Of a stretch of 64,000 nt of DNA, positions 10,158 to 23,101 are shown one piece after another. Every line of letters begins with the position of its first letter. Position 1 is the first letter of the stretch. Below the pieces are notes generated by a model that ran no database searches, was not told the DNA's origin, and saw nothing but the letters and a program-made list of their open reading frames with translations. The position numbers were made by a program, and so were the translations under genes. Source of the stretch: Piezodorus guildinii (lineage: Eukaryota; Arthropoda; Insecta; Hemiptera; Pentatomidae); NCBI GenBank assembly GCA_023052935.1, contig CM041294.1:24012641-24076640 (forward strand). The letters are read 5' to 3'.

Positions 10158-11843
10158 CTTTATGTGAATTTAAGCTGTCGAAAATGTGCTGTTTTAGTCT
10201 TTCCTAAGGTTGGTCAAGTGAAATCCATGGAAGAATATGTTGAATATTAAAATAAGTATTATTAATGGTTGCACAAGATATCTGGTTACCGAAATCAAAA
10301 ATAATAATAAAAAAGTACAAATACTTAACCGATTTATTCTCTTTGGTTTAATTAGTAACATGATTCCTATTTAATTAAACATTTTCCTTTCTTAATTATT
10401 TTATATTTAAATTGATAAAAAGGAGAACAATATATTATTAATGGCAATGTAATTTATATTTTGAATTTTATAATATAGGAAATATAATATTCCTATTGAG
10501 AACATATAGTCAACATATAGTAGCTCAATTATAGTCAGTCAAGTGTTCTGCACCTTTATAAATAAAACTCATTCATTTAATTGAAGCATAAATGTTATCC
10601 GTTTTGGAGTTTGTTTTTCTTAAAAAAAAAAAAAAAAAAAATCCAAAAGATTTTTTAATTCAATTTTCTTATCAATAAATCGTCTGAATAAAGTTGTTTT
10701 AAGCTCGTTCATTAATAATGAAAGTTTCTCATTAATTAATTAATACATTAAAAAAGATAAAATATTTTATAATATATGACTTTGGATGTGAAAAAAGCCA
10801 AAACAACAACAGTTATTCTTTAAAAATATTTTTTTGTGATTATTTATTTATAATAAAATTGTATAATTCGTTGTTACTGTAATAATATAGCAGGAAACCA
10901 TAACCACAATATTGTTGCTAACGCTATACTTTATGTTACATAAGTTTATTCAACGGTTTGGAATACGAAAATGTCTGATGGTCGTTATCCCGATATGTGT
11001 AAAACCATAAACGTTTAATTGGAAATTCAATTAGTGAACCTCGAATATGGAATGCTAGAGGATTACAAAGTTGATTGGTTCTTGACGGCAACATCATACA
11101 AAGCTAACACATCTCTCAGTAATGTTTCATCTTTATGCAACGTGTATTATTGTATACGTTTGTCGTGTATTTATTGCCACCATTAATTAATTTTATCAAT
11201 CAATTAAGTAATGAAACTATTGATAGGATAGTTCAAAAGCAAATCAATATTTGGACGTTGATATATATGTGTAGTACAATAATGTCTTCCATATTAACTA
11301 AAGATGCAATACGTTTGTCTTCTGTTGTACAAAATCTGTAATACCACAATTGGATAATCTCTTGCAATGCCCTACATATCATCCAGAATTAACTTTTACA
11401 TCAATATTTTTAATGTTTGTAAATATTTAATAACCGCAAATAAGGAAAAAATAAAAATAAAACAACTTTTATTTCTTTTATAAATATTAAGTAAGCTTAC
11501 TAACTAGATGTTTTTTTACTTGGAGAGACATTTAGTAAATATTGAACATTGACAGACGATTAGATAGATAGATTAGCATTTTAATCAAATTGTTGATACA
11601 TGAAAATGTTAAGAAACAGAAAATGTATTGACTTATACCTGTTATGGGTCGATTCAGTGTACTGTTTATAAAATAGCTATCCACTTAATTAGGACAGCAC
11701 GAAGTCAAATAACTGATATTATCCTTCTAAAAATAACCTTATTTTAATACATTAATAACTTTCTTAACGGGTAAAAAAATTAAATTGAATTAATTAATTT
11801 TAATCATTGTTTGAACAATATTGAGGATGTATAGTCGACTGTA
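10158..11843. other. No gene seen
   Basis: Very AT-rich with A and T runs. The small frame at 11135-11341 has no recognisable domain. Confidence 0.5.
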
Positions 11844-11954
11844 GAAACTATTATAGGTGGAATAGTCAGGAATCAGTCATTTTATGAAAAGTGTTTAATT
11901 TTGCCAACGTTAGCCAAAAAAAAAATATATATAAACTCAGTAATGGTATGTTTA

Positions 11955-12060
<106 letters not shown>

Positions 12061-12266
12061 CTATATTAAAGTTTAAAGTTCTGTAAAATTTGTTATGCTT
12101 ATCATCATCAGATTATGTATCATATTATCATTATTTGTATCTATAATATTTAAGTATGTTGGTATATTTTCTGTTTTATTTCAAATGTTATCATTGTCAC
12201 TACATTCAAAAGAAAATTTTCAATATCATATTAATATGTTTCTCTTTTGTTCTGATGTTTGTAGCC

Positions 12267-12298
12267 CTGATGATGGCTCACAAGCTTGAGCCGAAACG
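12267..12298 (+). other. Hammerhead-like core motif
   Basis: CTGATGA, then stem strands GGCTC and GAGCC around ACAAGCTT, then GAAACG. Core boxes and stem II are as in a hammerhead ribozyme, but stem III and a cleavage triplet were not found. The same motif is at 46947. Confidence 0.5.
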
Positions 12299-12360
12299 TT
12301 GGCACAATTAAAAACTTATCAAAAAATGACTGATTCCTGACTATTCCACCTATAATTGTT

Positions 12361-13224
12361 TGAAGAATATTATTCGTTGCAGATGTGACAACGTTGTTCC
12401 GCATTTCCTTCCTACGTGTAATGCTACTATTATCCATAAAGTTTACGGAAACTGTTCCCTATTCATTGAAGACGAAATTAATTCTGTAATTTATAGCCCT
12501 GACAGAGTACGATTATGGTTGTGCAATAGTAGCCTATTGCCCCAGCGGTTGAAAGTCGGCTCTCCAAACCGGTATGTAAATACGACCGGTTTTGTCTAAA
12601 AAATGTTCGAGCCCTGGTACTTTGTAACTTGTCCGTGCGCTAGGGCTGGGCTAGTTCATGTTCCTGCTTTATCTGGATTTGAGAGGATTTAGAATGTTAA
12701 TAGTTTTATTGCAATAATTATAAAAAAAAAAATAAAAAAAACATTGCGAATTATTAGACATTGGTTTATTATTTCCCAATAACAATATTTGGGTATAACT
12801 GTTTATAAAGCTGTAGATAGGCAATTAAGTAATATGATTAAGTCATATAAATAATAGCAGTACTAAATCATCGGCGTTTCACAGAACCGGAATTTTATCA
12901 CCAAGATTTAAACCTTTCTCGGTACACGTCACCTTTTCTTTAACATATTCTGAAGCGACTCTGCGTCAATTTCTGTTATTATGATCGCTATTAAGAAGTT
13001 TTAAAAAGGATATATTTTAAAGTACTTCTGTGTAAATGACATTTTTAGTTTTATTTTCTTGTGGCAGAAGAACATAATGACTCTCTCCGCAACCCAATGT
13101 TGACGTAAATTGATTCCTACGTGTTTAAATGTTTACACCTGTGATTTATAAATTGTTACGGCAAAAGATAAATTAAAGAGAAATTGAATTATTTAAAAAT
13201 TAAAATGTGAATCATTTGGAATTA
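12361..13224. other. No gene seen
   Basis: 12361-12660 is less AT-rich and could be decayed retroelement sequence; the rest is plain AT-rich. Confidence 0.4.
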
Positions 13225-13440
13225 TTTAGGGATGCGAGGTGTTTTTCCCCGTTTTCCCCTAAATTTTCCACTCATTCTTCACTCCTACTGGTCGCAGCGT
13301 GATGTTACATAGCCTATAACCTTCCTTGATAAATGGACTATCCAACACAAAAAGATTTTTTCAATTCGAACCAGTAGTTCCTGAGATTAGCGCGTTCAAA
13401 CAAACAAACTCTTCAGCTTTATAATATTAGTATAGATTCA
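13225..13440 (+). repeat. RTE-like LINE 3' end
   Basis: TTCACTCCTACTGGTCGCAGCG, AGTAGTTCCTGAGATTAGCGCGTTC and AAACAAACTCTTCAGC...ATTAGTATAGAT are conserved strings I associate with the 3' region of RTE-type elements in arthropods. Identification is from memory of the pattern only. Confidence 0.45.
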
Positions 13441-13626
13441 AAATAAAATGGCATATCACCACTGCTACTTTCAAAACGCTATATCTCTGCTAGTTCTTAA
13501 CCAAATTCAATGATTCTTTTTTCATTTTGTAGAAAATTAAATCCTCTGTAAAATAATGCCAGTTTATTTATTAATTAGAAGAAACGGATTTCAGTTTTTT
13601 TTTAATTTTAATTTTCTAATTTTAAA

Positions 13627-13775
13627 GTATCTTTAAAGTGGATACCCAAATAAGGGACAAAAATCTGGCAGTTGAGCATGATCAAGGCCCAATCACCTCA
13701 TTCCACTGTCGTTGTCCTTGAAACAGTACGAATATGTACGTTGGTACTGAGCCCAATAGAGGTTCTTTTTTTTTT
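13627..13775 (+). repeat. SINE-1 copy, 5' truncated
   Basis: Starts in AAAGTGGATACCCAAAT and runs through GGCAGTTGAGCATGATCAAGGCC and TGAGCCCAATA to a T-tract. Confidence 0.85.
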
Positions 13776-14002
13776 TTACACAATATAAAATAATTTGATG
13801 TCCAATTTTAGGAGAAAGAAGCAGAAATACCTAGGTTGTGTTTTTCTTTTCCGAATATTAAAAAAGTTATTTAGATTTATAATGTACCGTCGGAGAGCAA
13901 CAGATTTTAGAAAGAAATGTTATCTTATGTACTAAGTTGTAGAACAAATGTAAACTGACGAATAGATTATAAAATTAAGTTATTGTTCAATACAGTTGTT
14001 CA

Positions 14003-14270
14003 TTTATTTTATTTATTCCAGTGCGGCTAATCGGACGATTCTACAGTGGGATACCTAAATTTTGTCTATTCAGTTTTAATTAGGATATTTATCTTTAAAG
14101 AGTACCTGATATCGCACAAGTTCAGGACCACCTTTTTACATCCCCTCTGAAGGACGGAATAATCAAGGATATTTTACTCCCATTAAAAAATACTAGGACC
14201 TCCTGTGGGGTTTAAACCCGTGACCTTTGGCATATAAGGCGGTTATGATAGCCACCATTCCAGTTCATTA
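14003..14270 (-). repeat. SINE-2 copy, near full length
   Basis: The reverse orientation runs from TTATTTATTCCAGTGCGGCTAATCGG to the B-box region GGGGTTTAAACCCGTGACC and head GATAGCCACCATTCC. Confidence 0.82.
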
Positions 14271-15420
14271 AATTTATATTATATTTCATAATTTAAAACA
14301 TATGTTTCGATTTTTCAAACTCGAACTCTTAACATTATTTAAAAGTTCTTAAATTGATTTTAATTACTAAATGAAGTTAAATTCGTGTGTTATAACCACT
14401 AGATTTTTAAAATCTATTAATGATAAAATATTAATAAAGTATGTTGATAGAATATTATCAAGAAATAATTTTGTGGTAAAAATTGACCTCTCATTGTAGA
14501 GGCACAGATTTTTGAATATTAAAAATTATGGCTTTCGTTAGATAATTGTAGTGAGACATCCAGTTCCAAAAACTACTATATTCACTTTTGACAATTTTAC
14601 AGGAAACTCAAAAATCTGTCATTTATTTATTACTTGACCAATTTACTTAATTATTTTTTTATTAAAAGTTAAAGTTGATGTTTTACTGTATTAACAACTT
14701 ATTTTTCCAGATTATTGCATTTTTCCCATGACTTTTAAACAATATAATATGGATATAGTACTTTTTGGAAGAATATAACGCGAGATAACAGTCATCATAA
14801 CCTTCCTCGTACAACGTCTAACGACTTTATAAACTCAATTACTAAGCTATGTACTCCCTATCCTAACTCATCTTTCCTTGTTAGTTGCCTAGATTTTACT
14901 GTGTATTCTTCATTAAGAAAGCAAATATTCAAAAGACCTTTTATTTTTTTTTTTGGCACTATAATAATAATAGTATGATAGTATTCTTTCTGTGAATTTA
15001 ACAAATATATTTATATCATTAACTACAAGTAAACAATATTTAACTATAAAGACTGATAAATAAACAACTTTTAAAATTTTTTTTTGGTCTTTTACCTTTT
15101 TCAAAATAAAAAAAAATTCTATTAAGCTTCTCATAATAGCAATGTCAGGGAATTCTAATTCCAATAATTTTCTGGAGAAAATACTAAAATTATTCTATTA
15201 AAATTTGAGTTTCTGAAAATTTTATGTCAAATTTACGTGGCTGTAAGAAGAAATATTATGAAAAAACTTAATTTAATTGAGAACATACGAGAACCGAAGC
15301 CACGCAATTAAATTGTTTAAAACAGTCTAAAAATTTATTATTAGGTTGAAACTAATTGATCAAAATAATAGCAGTGATTCAATACGAGCTAAATGAACCA
15401 ATAAAAATGCACAAAATAAA
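14271..15420. other. No gene seen
   Basis: AT-rich, no repeat recognised. The frame at 14913-15164 is low complexity. Confidence 0.5.
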
Positions 15421-16340
15421 GAAATAAATAAATTAAATGAAAATGAAATGAAAAGTAATTTTATTCTGGGATGAGTAGTCCACTATGAATAACAAGAAAA
15501 GTAACAATGTGCATGATAATTGTCTGGTGGTTTAAGACTTCAGTTTAACAATAAAAGACAGTGAATAGTTATCATCTATAACCTTTAAAATATCACATAT
15601 GTTAGGAAGATTGTTGCTTTAGGAGATGGAGAAATAGTTGGCGTTTGAAAGTGGATAATGATAAGGATTTACGAATGGATACAGGCAAGGAATTCCAAAA
15701 TAGGGTAGCACGAATAACAAAGGATTTTTTGAAGGAAGCTGATCTGTGAGAAGGTATATACAAGTTTATAGGTTGGGATCTAGTGTTTACTGAATGGATA
15801 GAGGAACAAGTGGTAAGCATATCAAGAATAGAAGGAGGTTTTTTTGTATGGAAAAATCGGATGAGACAGACACTAAGGAGGTACTGCCGACGGAAAGAGG
15901 GATTGAGCCAATTCAAGTCGGTATACCTTCTAGAAACATGGGAGCGTCTGGGGATTCCACATGTGAATCTAATGAAACAATAAATAAGTCTTTTGAGTCT
16001 CATATCGAATTTCTCAGACAGCCCGCCATATACAAGGCAACTGGGGAAAAATGAGCGAAGAGACGAGTAGCATACGGGTTTTAGGTGGGATAGATTTACA
16101 AAATCTTATAAATTGTTTAGGATAGCGATGGGTTTTCGGGTGGTTTGAGAAATATGATTGCTCCAAGATAGGTTCTTATCAATAATGACTCCAAGGTTTC
16201 TTACTGAGGTGTGGAAGTGGATAGGTATGTTATTGAGGTAAAGGAGTGAATTTACAAGGTTCTTAGAACTGATGAGAGTGGCTTTGGTTTTTCCAGCATT
16301 CAACTTCAAATCATTTGTCGTAGCCCATGCATTGATGATA
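15421..16340 (-). pseudogene. LINE-3 fragment (CR1/Jockey-group RT C-terminus)
   Basis: The - strand frame 16106-16309 reads KLNAGKTKATLIS ... VRNLGVIIDKNLSWSNHI, the RT thumb lead-in found in CR1-like LINEs. After frame breaks, 15602-16003 reads SYLLSV...LYIPSHRSASFKKSF and RATLFWNSLPVSIRKS, the typical C-terminus. The 3' end is AT-rich with AATAAA-type repeats near 15421. It is distinct from LINE-1 and LINE-2. Decayed; clade assignment tentative. Confidence 0.8.
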
Positions 16341-16771
16341 TATTACGGGATTAGGTGCTTCTGCTGTATAAAAGGAAATATTGTACCTTTTGAAAGGAAA
16401 TTAAAGGAAAGGTTATATCTGTTTACCTATTATATTCCAGGTAGAAGACCAAATTAAGAAGTTAATGTTATTTTTAAAATCAACAAAAACGTTTCAAAAA
16501 ATTTAAATTACAACTTTTAGTTAGGAATGGAAATTGTAAAATAGGGTGCAAATGACCCTTGTGATTGAAATATATCTCTTTACAGAATATATAGTACGTT
16601 TCGGAATGAATTGCAATTTTCAAATACGTTTTTTAAAGGATTTCTATTTTATATCAATTACTATTATAGAAGAGTAATTTAGGTTATGATTATATTAATC
16701 GGAACATTCTCTTCTAATTATGTTTATATATATTTATTTATCATAACATGTCAAAGATGATTATTATATTA

Positions 16772-16802
16772 CGTTTCGAGGTACCCTATGCCTCATCTTC
16801 AG
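16772..16802 (-). other. Hammerhead-like motif, variant
   Basis: The - strand reads CTGAAGATGAGG, a loop, then CCTCGAAACG: a paired stem before CGAAACG but CTGAAGA instead of CTGATGA. Confidence 0.35.
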
Positions 16803-17799
16803 ATTTTCAAATATTATCTAAAATATAATTGAATAAATATTATAAGCAATTATATATACATTAAGAACACATTATCAATAAATTAGAATCAATTTATCAC
16901 TTAAACTGTCTACATTCTGTTTATTATTATAATTCTACTTACATTTATTTCCATATTGTATCTCGATATAGGTCAATTGCTATTATAAATTCTTCATATT
17001 AAGTTCATAGATATGAATAATCATTCTATTAAATTCTAACTTTTCACTATCACATATTCATTTTTCCAACTTTTTGTTGCTGTGCACTTGCAACTATCAT
17101 GTATACTAAAATAGCCTTTATCTAATACCTTTCTTGTGCTAATCAATGTTTTGAAATATTTCTATGTTTTTCAGTTTAAATCTGATAATGTACTTAAATA
17201 AAACTAACCCATTAGTATACATGTATGTCAAAACATCAATTTCGGAAAAAATATCTTATAGTACCTTTTCTAAGTCAACGTCTCAATTATACATGTAATA
17301 ATTATTATAATTATCCTGCCCTAATCAATGATAGTTAGAAAGGCCCCAGTTGCATGAATCTAAAAGTGAATAGCCGAGAGGAGCGAGCGGGGTTAATGAA
17401 TGCCGGAGCCGTCCCGTTATCCAGAGGTTGGCTGGAAGCCCTCAAGAACCGGTTCTGTCCGTTCCGGCTTTATCATTTATTGTATCTTCTATTTAGCGAC
17501 CTCTCCGCCGGGATTCGAATAGCTTTGACATCTTGCCTGTCCTCACTAGTATTGCCGGACCTTACTAGTATTTAATATCTAGTATCTGTAATATACATTT
17601 TAATATTCCGTATTTTTTCTCTTTGTACTGTTCTCATTATTTTCATGAATACACAACTGTATTGCAAATACTACAGGTAAATGATTAAGAGAGATGGTAA
17701 ACATGGAGCTAGTAACAGGAAAAAGTCCGAGCTTCGTCAGTGGTATTTTTTTTACTGTAGTCCCAAAATAATAATAGAATATAAAGTAAATTTTCAGTA
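16803..17799. other. No gene seen; GC-rich patch 17350-17560
   Basis: Mostly AT-rich. The GC-rich patch (CGAGAGGAGCGAGCGGGG, GGAGCCGTCCCG) has no recognised coding or repeat identity. Confidence 0.4.
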
Positions 17800-18216
17800 A
17801 TACGATATAAAAACAAGATAATTTTATTCGAAGTATTTACCTTCGTTTTCTACACATTTTTCCCAACGTGACACTAACTTTTTTATCCCCGAAGTAAAAA
17901 ACTGTGAGCTTTAAAGAAAAAAAAAAATCTGAAACCGCACTTTTCACTTGATCATCATTTTCAAAAAGTTTTTCTTTGACGAAGTTGTCTAAATTCCTGA
18001 ACAGGTATGGTGGGTGCGGAAGAACTTCGTGGCCCAGTTCTTTCAATTTTTGCACTGTATGTTTTGAAACATGGGGTCTTGCTGCCGCTCAGTGAGATCA
18101 TGAGGTACCCATGTATCGAGCTTTTTTACTTTCTCAATACACTTTTAATGTCTGGAAACGGTAGATGCACTTGCATTTTGTTGTGCTGAGAGTCCTTTAA
18201 CTGTTTGGTAGGGGTT
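17800..18216 (-). mobile_element. mariner copy M2, truncated at both ends
   Basis: Homologous to M1, M3 and M4 from the TACGATAT...AAGATAATTT region to the ACTGTTTGGTAGGGG coding region. It contains the shared deletion junction near 18060-18100, and 17837-18055 encodes the C-terminal HPPYLFRNLDNFVKEKLF segment. The N-terminal half is replaced by an unrelated sequence carrying a hammerhead-like motif at 18217. Confidence 0.87.
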
Positions 18217-18242
18217 TTGAAGATGGTTATATAGCCGAAACG
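18217..18242 (+). other. Hammerhead-like motif, variant
   Basis: TTGAAGATGGTTATATAGCCGAAACG, abutting truncated mariner M2. Confidence 0.35.
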
Positions 18243-18533
18243 TTGTGCATCAATATTAAATAAAAGAGTGGAGAAGTTATATAGAATAAAATATTTTAAT
18301 TTAAGTATTAACGGACTTTAGCCACTTTCAAGATAAACCGTTTTTGAGTGTAATGTATAGCAGAAATATTAGTTTGCATGGTTATGTATCTCCTCCCTCC
18401 CTTTCCTTCCACCAATAAATTCAAAACCATAAAATCAACAAATTTGAGAAAATATTTCAAACTGCCATAAATGTGGTATAACATTTTCTCAAGGGGTTAC
18501 AAAAAATTCTTATTAATAGTTAATTTAATTTAA

Positions 18534-19097
18534 ATGGAGATAAGCCCTCACACAAGACTGAAACGACAAGAAACTGCTCGAAGATATCGATTACTACAAC
18601 ACTTACTAGACAAACGTTCAAAACTTCTAGTATATTACACAAGACTCATCTACATCACAATTATCAGACCTATTTGGACATATGGAATCGAGCTTTGGGG
18701 CTCTACGAAACCATCTAATTTCTCCCGCATCCAGTCCTTACAATCCAAAATCCTGAATGCTCCTTATTTTGTCACAAATCAACTCCTCCATAATGACCTA
18801 AACATCCCATTTGTTGCAGACATAGCCCGTGATAGATACTCCTCTTTCCATTATAAACTCCCTGCCCATACAAACCCACTTGTCCGTAACTTATCTTCCT
18901 CATATAACCCTGATAACCCTCCAAGGCGACTGAAAAGAAGGTGGCCTCGGGACCTACTGTCTTAAAATAGTTGTTTAAGTGCTATCACTGGATTGTTCTT
19001 TCTCAAGACATTTTGGTGACTTTTTATTTTCATACTACATATTTGCTTATTGTATTATTTAGTACAGTTGTAAATTACTATAAATAAATAAAATTTA
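18534..19097 (+). pseudogene. LINE-1 fragment, RT C-terminus and 3' UTR
   Basis: The 143-residue frame starts at HTRLKRQETARRYRLLQHLLDKRSKL and continues through IRPIWTYGIELWGSTKPSN and PPRRLKRRWPRDL to a stop. The 3' UTR ends ACAGTTGTAAATTACTATAAATAAAT. The family is related to LINE-2 but has a different tail. There is a short in-frame deletion after QSKIL. Confidence 0.88.
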
Positions 19098-19779
19098 AAA
19101 AATGGAGATAAGCATTGATTTGAAATAATGATTTAATTTTTACTTATAGAATTTTTGTTTTATTATAAAAAAAAGAAGAAAGAAATCCCAGTAAACTGAA
19201 TACCACCTTCAAGTCCCTCCTCTTAGAGTCTGGAAAGCTTTCGATACCGCACGGTGACCTCGTTCATCAGGATGTACAAAAACAAAAGAAAAATACAATA
19301 CCGAGCCGAAATATTGTACCGTTAGGGGAGCGATGAGCCGCATGAAGTAAAACAATGAGGTTGGATGCTGTAGAAAGGGAAGATGGCTCCGCACGATTTA
19401 AATATAATTTGGCTCGGGCCCAACCGGCGGTGCACCAACTCATTGCCTTGGCATTGGCCAACTTCTTACTACTCTGGTAATTAGCGTTAATTATATTTGT
19501 TCAGGCACATTTTTAATATAATATTACATAATTTATTTATGTGAATTAAAAAATAATTACTTTATATTTTCATTAGTTCTGGATTGTAAATGGAATATCA
19601 GCTCATCTCTTATCTTTTAACAATATAGATTATTTTTGTTCACAATTAGTGATCATCCCTTCATTTTTCTTATTGATTAAGCAATCATTACTATTTTCCA
19701 TTTTATTCCCGAAGCTTTAGATTTTTTAATAATTTTACTAAGAATTTGTTTACAATAAATATTTTGCAAAGATTTTTTT
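19098..19779. other. No gene seen; GC-rich patch 19200-19460
   Basis: The patch includes GGCTCGGGCCCAACCGGCGG. Overlapping short frames there show no domain. Part of 19560-19690 reappears in reverse near 22245-22400 (AATCCAGAACTAATGAAAAT), so a minor inverted repeat exists. Confidence 0.45.
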
Positions 19780-20393
19780 TTATTTATTAATTTATTGAAA
19801 TTTACAACTGTATTAATAAATACATCAAGTAAATTGGCTCATAATATAGATAATATACATGAAAAGACATGAAGAGAATATGCCCATTGGCAACACTCCA
19901 CTAGGTAATCTACACTAGAAGGTCTCGAGGTCATCTCCTTTTCAGACGCCTCGGAGGATTGTCAGGAATGAAAGAGCTTGCTTCCTCTTGATTGAAACTA
20001 GTGGGTTAATGTGGGAGTGGAGTTTGTCATGAAAGGAATGATACCTCGTACAGGCCAAATCAGCAACATATGGGACATTAAGGTCTTTGTGGATGAGTTT
20101 GTTGGTGACAAAGTAAGGAGCATTGAGGATTTTTTGAAGGATTTTGGATTGTAGAGATTGAATACGGGAAGAATTTGATGGTTTAGTAGAGCCCCAAAGC
20201 TTAACTCCGTACGTCCAGATAATCCTTATGATGGTAATATAGATGAGCATTTTGTAGTTAAGTGGAAGGTTAGAGCGTCTGTCCAGTAAGTGTTGAAGTA
20301 AACGAAAGCGTTGGGCAGTTTCTTGTCGTTCGTTTCAGTCTTGTGTGCGGATTCCAAGTTAGTCGTTTGTCAAGTAGGAGTCCTAGATAGCTA
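19780..20393 (-). pseudogene. LINE-1 fragment
   Basis: Reverse copy: 3' tail at left (ATTTACAACTGTATTAATAAAT). The frame 19942-20250 has IRIIWTYGVKLWGSTKPSNSSRIQ. The 5' end runs into a TCTGGTGC repeat at 20395. Confidence 0.87.
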
Positions 20394-20394
20394 G

Positions 20395-21026
20395 TAACTT
20401 TTTCATCAAAAGCAGCTAACCTGAAGAACCACTTTATACCATGCATTTTGTATTTTTCTCAAAAACGAGCCTAACGATTTTGATTGAACTCGCGAAATGG
20501 CTGTAATATTTAATGAGCTTTAATATTATACTTTAATTCTGATTGAAACAGTCTGACAGGGCTTAAATTCCGTAATTTTAAATTTTATTCCTTTTGATTT
20601 AAATAAAAAATATGCACATCATCCTGTTAGCATTGATAAATAATAGCTAAATATGCAAGTTGAGCGAATTTGGTAAACAACTAAAGTAGAAAAGTGCAAA
20701 CATATTTTTTTATGCAATTTATGAACACAAGAATAGTAATATAAACGTATAATATACCGTTGGGATTGCTAAACATTTTAGAAAAAATGTTATCTAATAC
20801 ACGGAATTGTAAAAGTTTATGGAGAGTGATGAGAAGCAGATAGAACTAACTAATTGTTGTAGAAAAAATAATAGATTATTTAAAAATAAAAACACTTTTT
20901 TTCTAATAAAATTCAATTTAATTAATTGTTTAACAATTTATTTGTATCTCTAAATGTATTTAAACATTCTTAAATTGATTTTAACAATGGAGGTAAGTGA
21001 AAGTCGTGTGTAGCTCGCGCCAGATT
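20395..21026 (-). repeat. TCTGGTGC repeat, 3' truncated
   Basis: The 5' end is at 21026 (GTAGCTCGCGCCAGA). It runs leftwards through AACGATTTTGATTGAAC and ends at ACTTTTTCATCAAAAGCAGC, directly against a LINE-1 fragment. Confidence 0.82.
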
Positions 21027-22499
21027 TATATATATATGTGTGTATACAATTCTAGATTTGTTTTTGATGTATAAATACATGTTTGGAAATCATTAATTAA
21101 TAAATTTGCGTTGCTTGCAAAATTGCTTTTATTTTTTGCTCTATTTTATTGAAAGCATTATCTTTGTCTATTACGGAATTATAATATTACATTATAAAGT
21201 TATCTTAGAAATAAATTACAATAAATATCCCAGAACTAGATAGTGACTCAGCTGGGTTCTCTCCTATCTTCGTATAAATACACAACCGGTTCCAGATCCG
21301 AATCCAAACAGACAGCCTTTGCTGCTATCTATAACCAACCCCCTTGTTTTTTGTTTCTATCCACCTTTTGAGGCTTTATTTTAATCTTTCGGTTTAACAA
21401 ATAACCTCTCATTTATCAAACATCTACTTCTGGAAAAATAAAACTCGTAAATATAGAAAAATCTAATTAAGTATTTCTAATATCAAATTACTAGTACATC
21501 GAACCCCAAATTTCCTTGTATAGTTTACGGAACAAAGTTCCAGAACAGAAGGCAAACAAGCCGTTTGCGATCACTTTCAGGACATAGGCGAAATCTTACC
21601 AAGTTTGGAGCTACACTCAATTAATATTGAAGTTGGCCAACTTACTTAATTATACCAACTTACCTGCTTTGATACTTTACCGAACGTCTGAGAGGTGTAA
21701 ATTTGAGGTTGCCTTAAATGAAATCATAGAGGCATTGGGTTACAATGTTTATAAAGAAATAATTCACATACAGATTATTTCTGAAATATGCAGTAGCCAA
21801 AAAATGGTATTCGTACAGGGCATTAGAGAAAAGTACTGTTTTTAATTAATTGGACACACATTAACTGATAGATAATACACAACATTACATCTATTTATTT
21901 TCACAAGTAATGAAAATTAAAATTCATGAATACTAATATTAGCAAAAATTGAATTTTTCTCCTGAAAAATATATATCACTAGTTCACCTAATGATCTCTT
22001 ATTCCTTGCAGAACAAAAATGAGCGAAATTATAATAAAAATGTATCAAAAATCTAATTAATTAAGTTCAGCTTGCAAAAATGGTGTAATTTTAAAAAAAT
22101 TATCAGTTTTAATAGTATTATCATTTATTTTCTTTTTTATATCATTTGGCTATTGTTGCATTTATTTGTTTGTCCTTTGTACGAGGCATGTTTTTTAAGT
22201 AATTTTCACTAATTGGAATGTAGTATATATATGGAAAATAGTAATGATTGCGTAATCAATAACAAAAATGAAGGGATGGTCACTAATTGTGAACAAAAAT
22301 AATCTATGTATAGTTAAAAAGGCATGAGCTGATATTCCATTTACAATCCAGAACTAATGAAAATATAAAGTAATTATTTTTTAATTCACATAAATATATT
22401 ATGTAATATTTAGAAGAAGATGTTGATTCTATGTTATGTTATGTTTCTTTGATGATGATTTGCTCGTATCTGGATACACTGGATGTTTTCACATACAGC
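21027..22499. other. No gene seen; shares a segment with 19540-19700
   Basis: 22240-22400 is the reverse of 19545-19700 (TTAGTTCTGGATTGTAAATGG and CACAATTAGTGATCATCCC), a pair of copies of an unclassified repeat. The rest is AT-rich. Confidence 0.55.
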
Positions 22500-22990
22500 A
22501 ATTGAAAATCACATATACATCTTGGACTTGTTAAGAAAGTCGATATTTGGATTCCGCACGAATCGAAAGAAATTCACTAAACAAATCGTATTTCATTTCA
22601 GACTTGATGCAATCGACCATTTTTTAAAATTAATTATCACTGGCGATTAAAAATGATTCGTCTACAAATCGAAATAGATCGTGATCCAAGCATCGAATAT
22701 CAAAGACTACATTGCCTCAGAAGATCATACTGTCAGTTGGGCGGTATCGCAAAGGTGTTGTGTATTTTGAGCTGCTTCCAAGCAACCCAACGATCAATCA
22801 GATCCTTATTGCCAACGACTTATGAAATTGGAGGAAGCAATCAAAGAGGAAAGGACTGAATTGGTAAATCGAAATAGGAATCGTGTTTCACTTCGACAAT
22901 GCAAGGCCTTAATTATTGGAGCTTGGTTAGGAAGTGATGTCGCATCCCACGTATAGCCCAGATCTTGTACCGTCGTTCTACCATTTACTT
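22500..22990 (+). pseudogene. Decayed mariner transposase, different subfamily
   Basis: Across several frames and stops the + strand recalls mariner transposase from the linker (GLVKK...IWIPHE) through an ITGD block that should hold the first catalytic Asp. It continues to ...CCQRLMKLEEAIKEER and VNRNRNRVSLRQCKA, the region of the second Asp, which is mutated. It is far more decayed than M1-M4 and not closely related to them. No inverted ends were found. Confidence 0.7.
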
Positions 22991-23101
22991 TGAAGTTTAT
23001 AAAACTTTTTAAGTGTTAATTCAGTAATTGGGATGACCTAAGTCACACTTGGTTGAGATTTTGCTGGTAAGGAAGTTCTATGAGCGCGAAATAATGAAGT
23101 T

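Noticed and set aside
12360..12599. 79-residue + strand frame
   Set aside because: No domain and no splice or start context; probably a chance frame.
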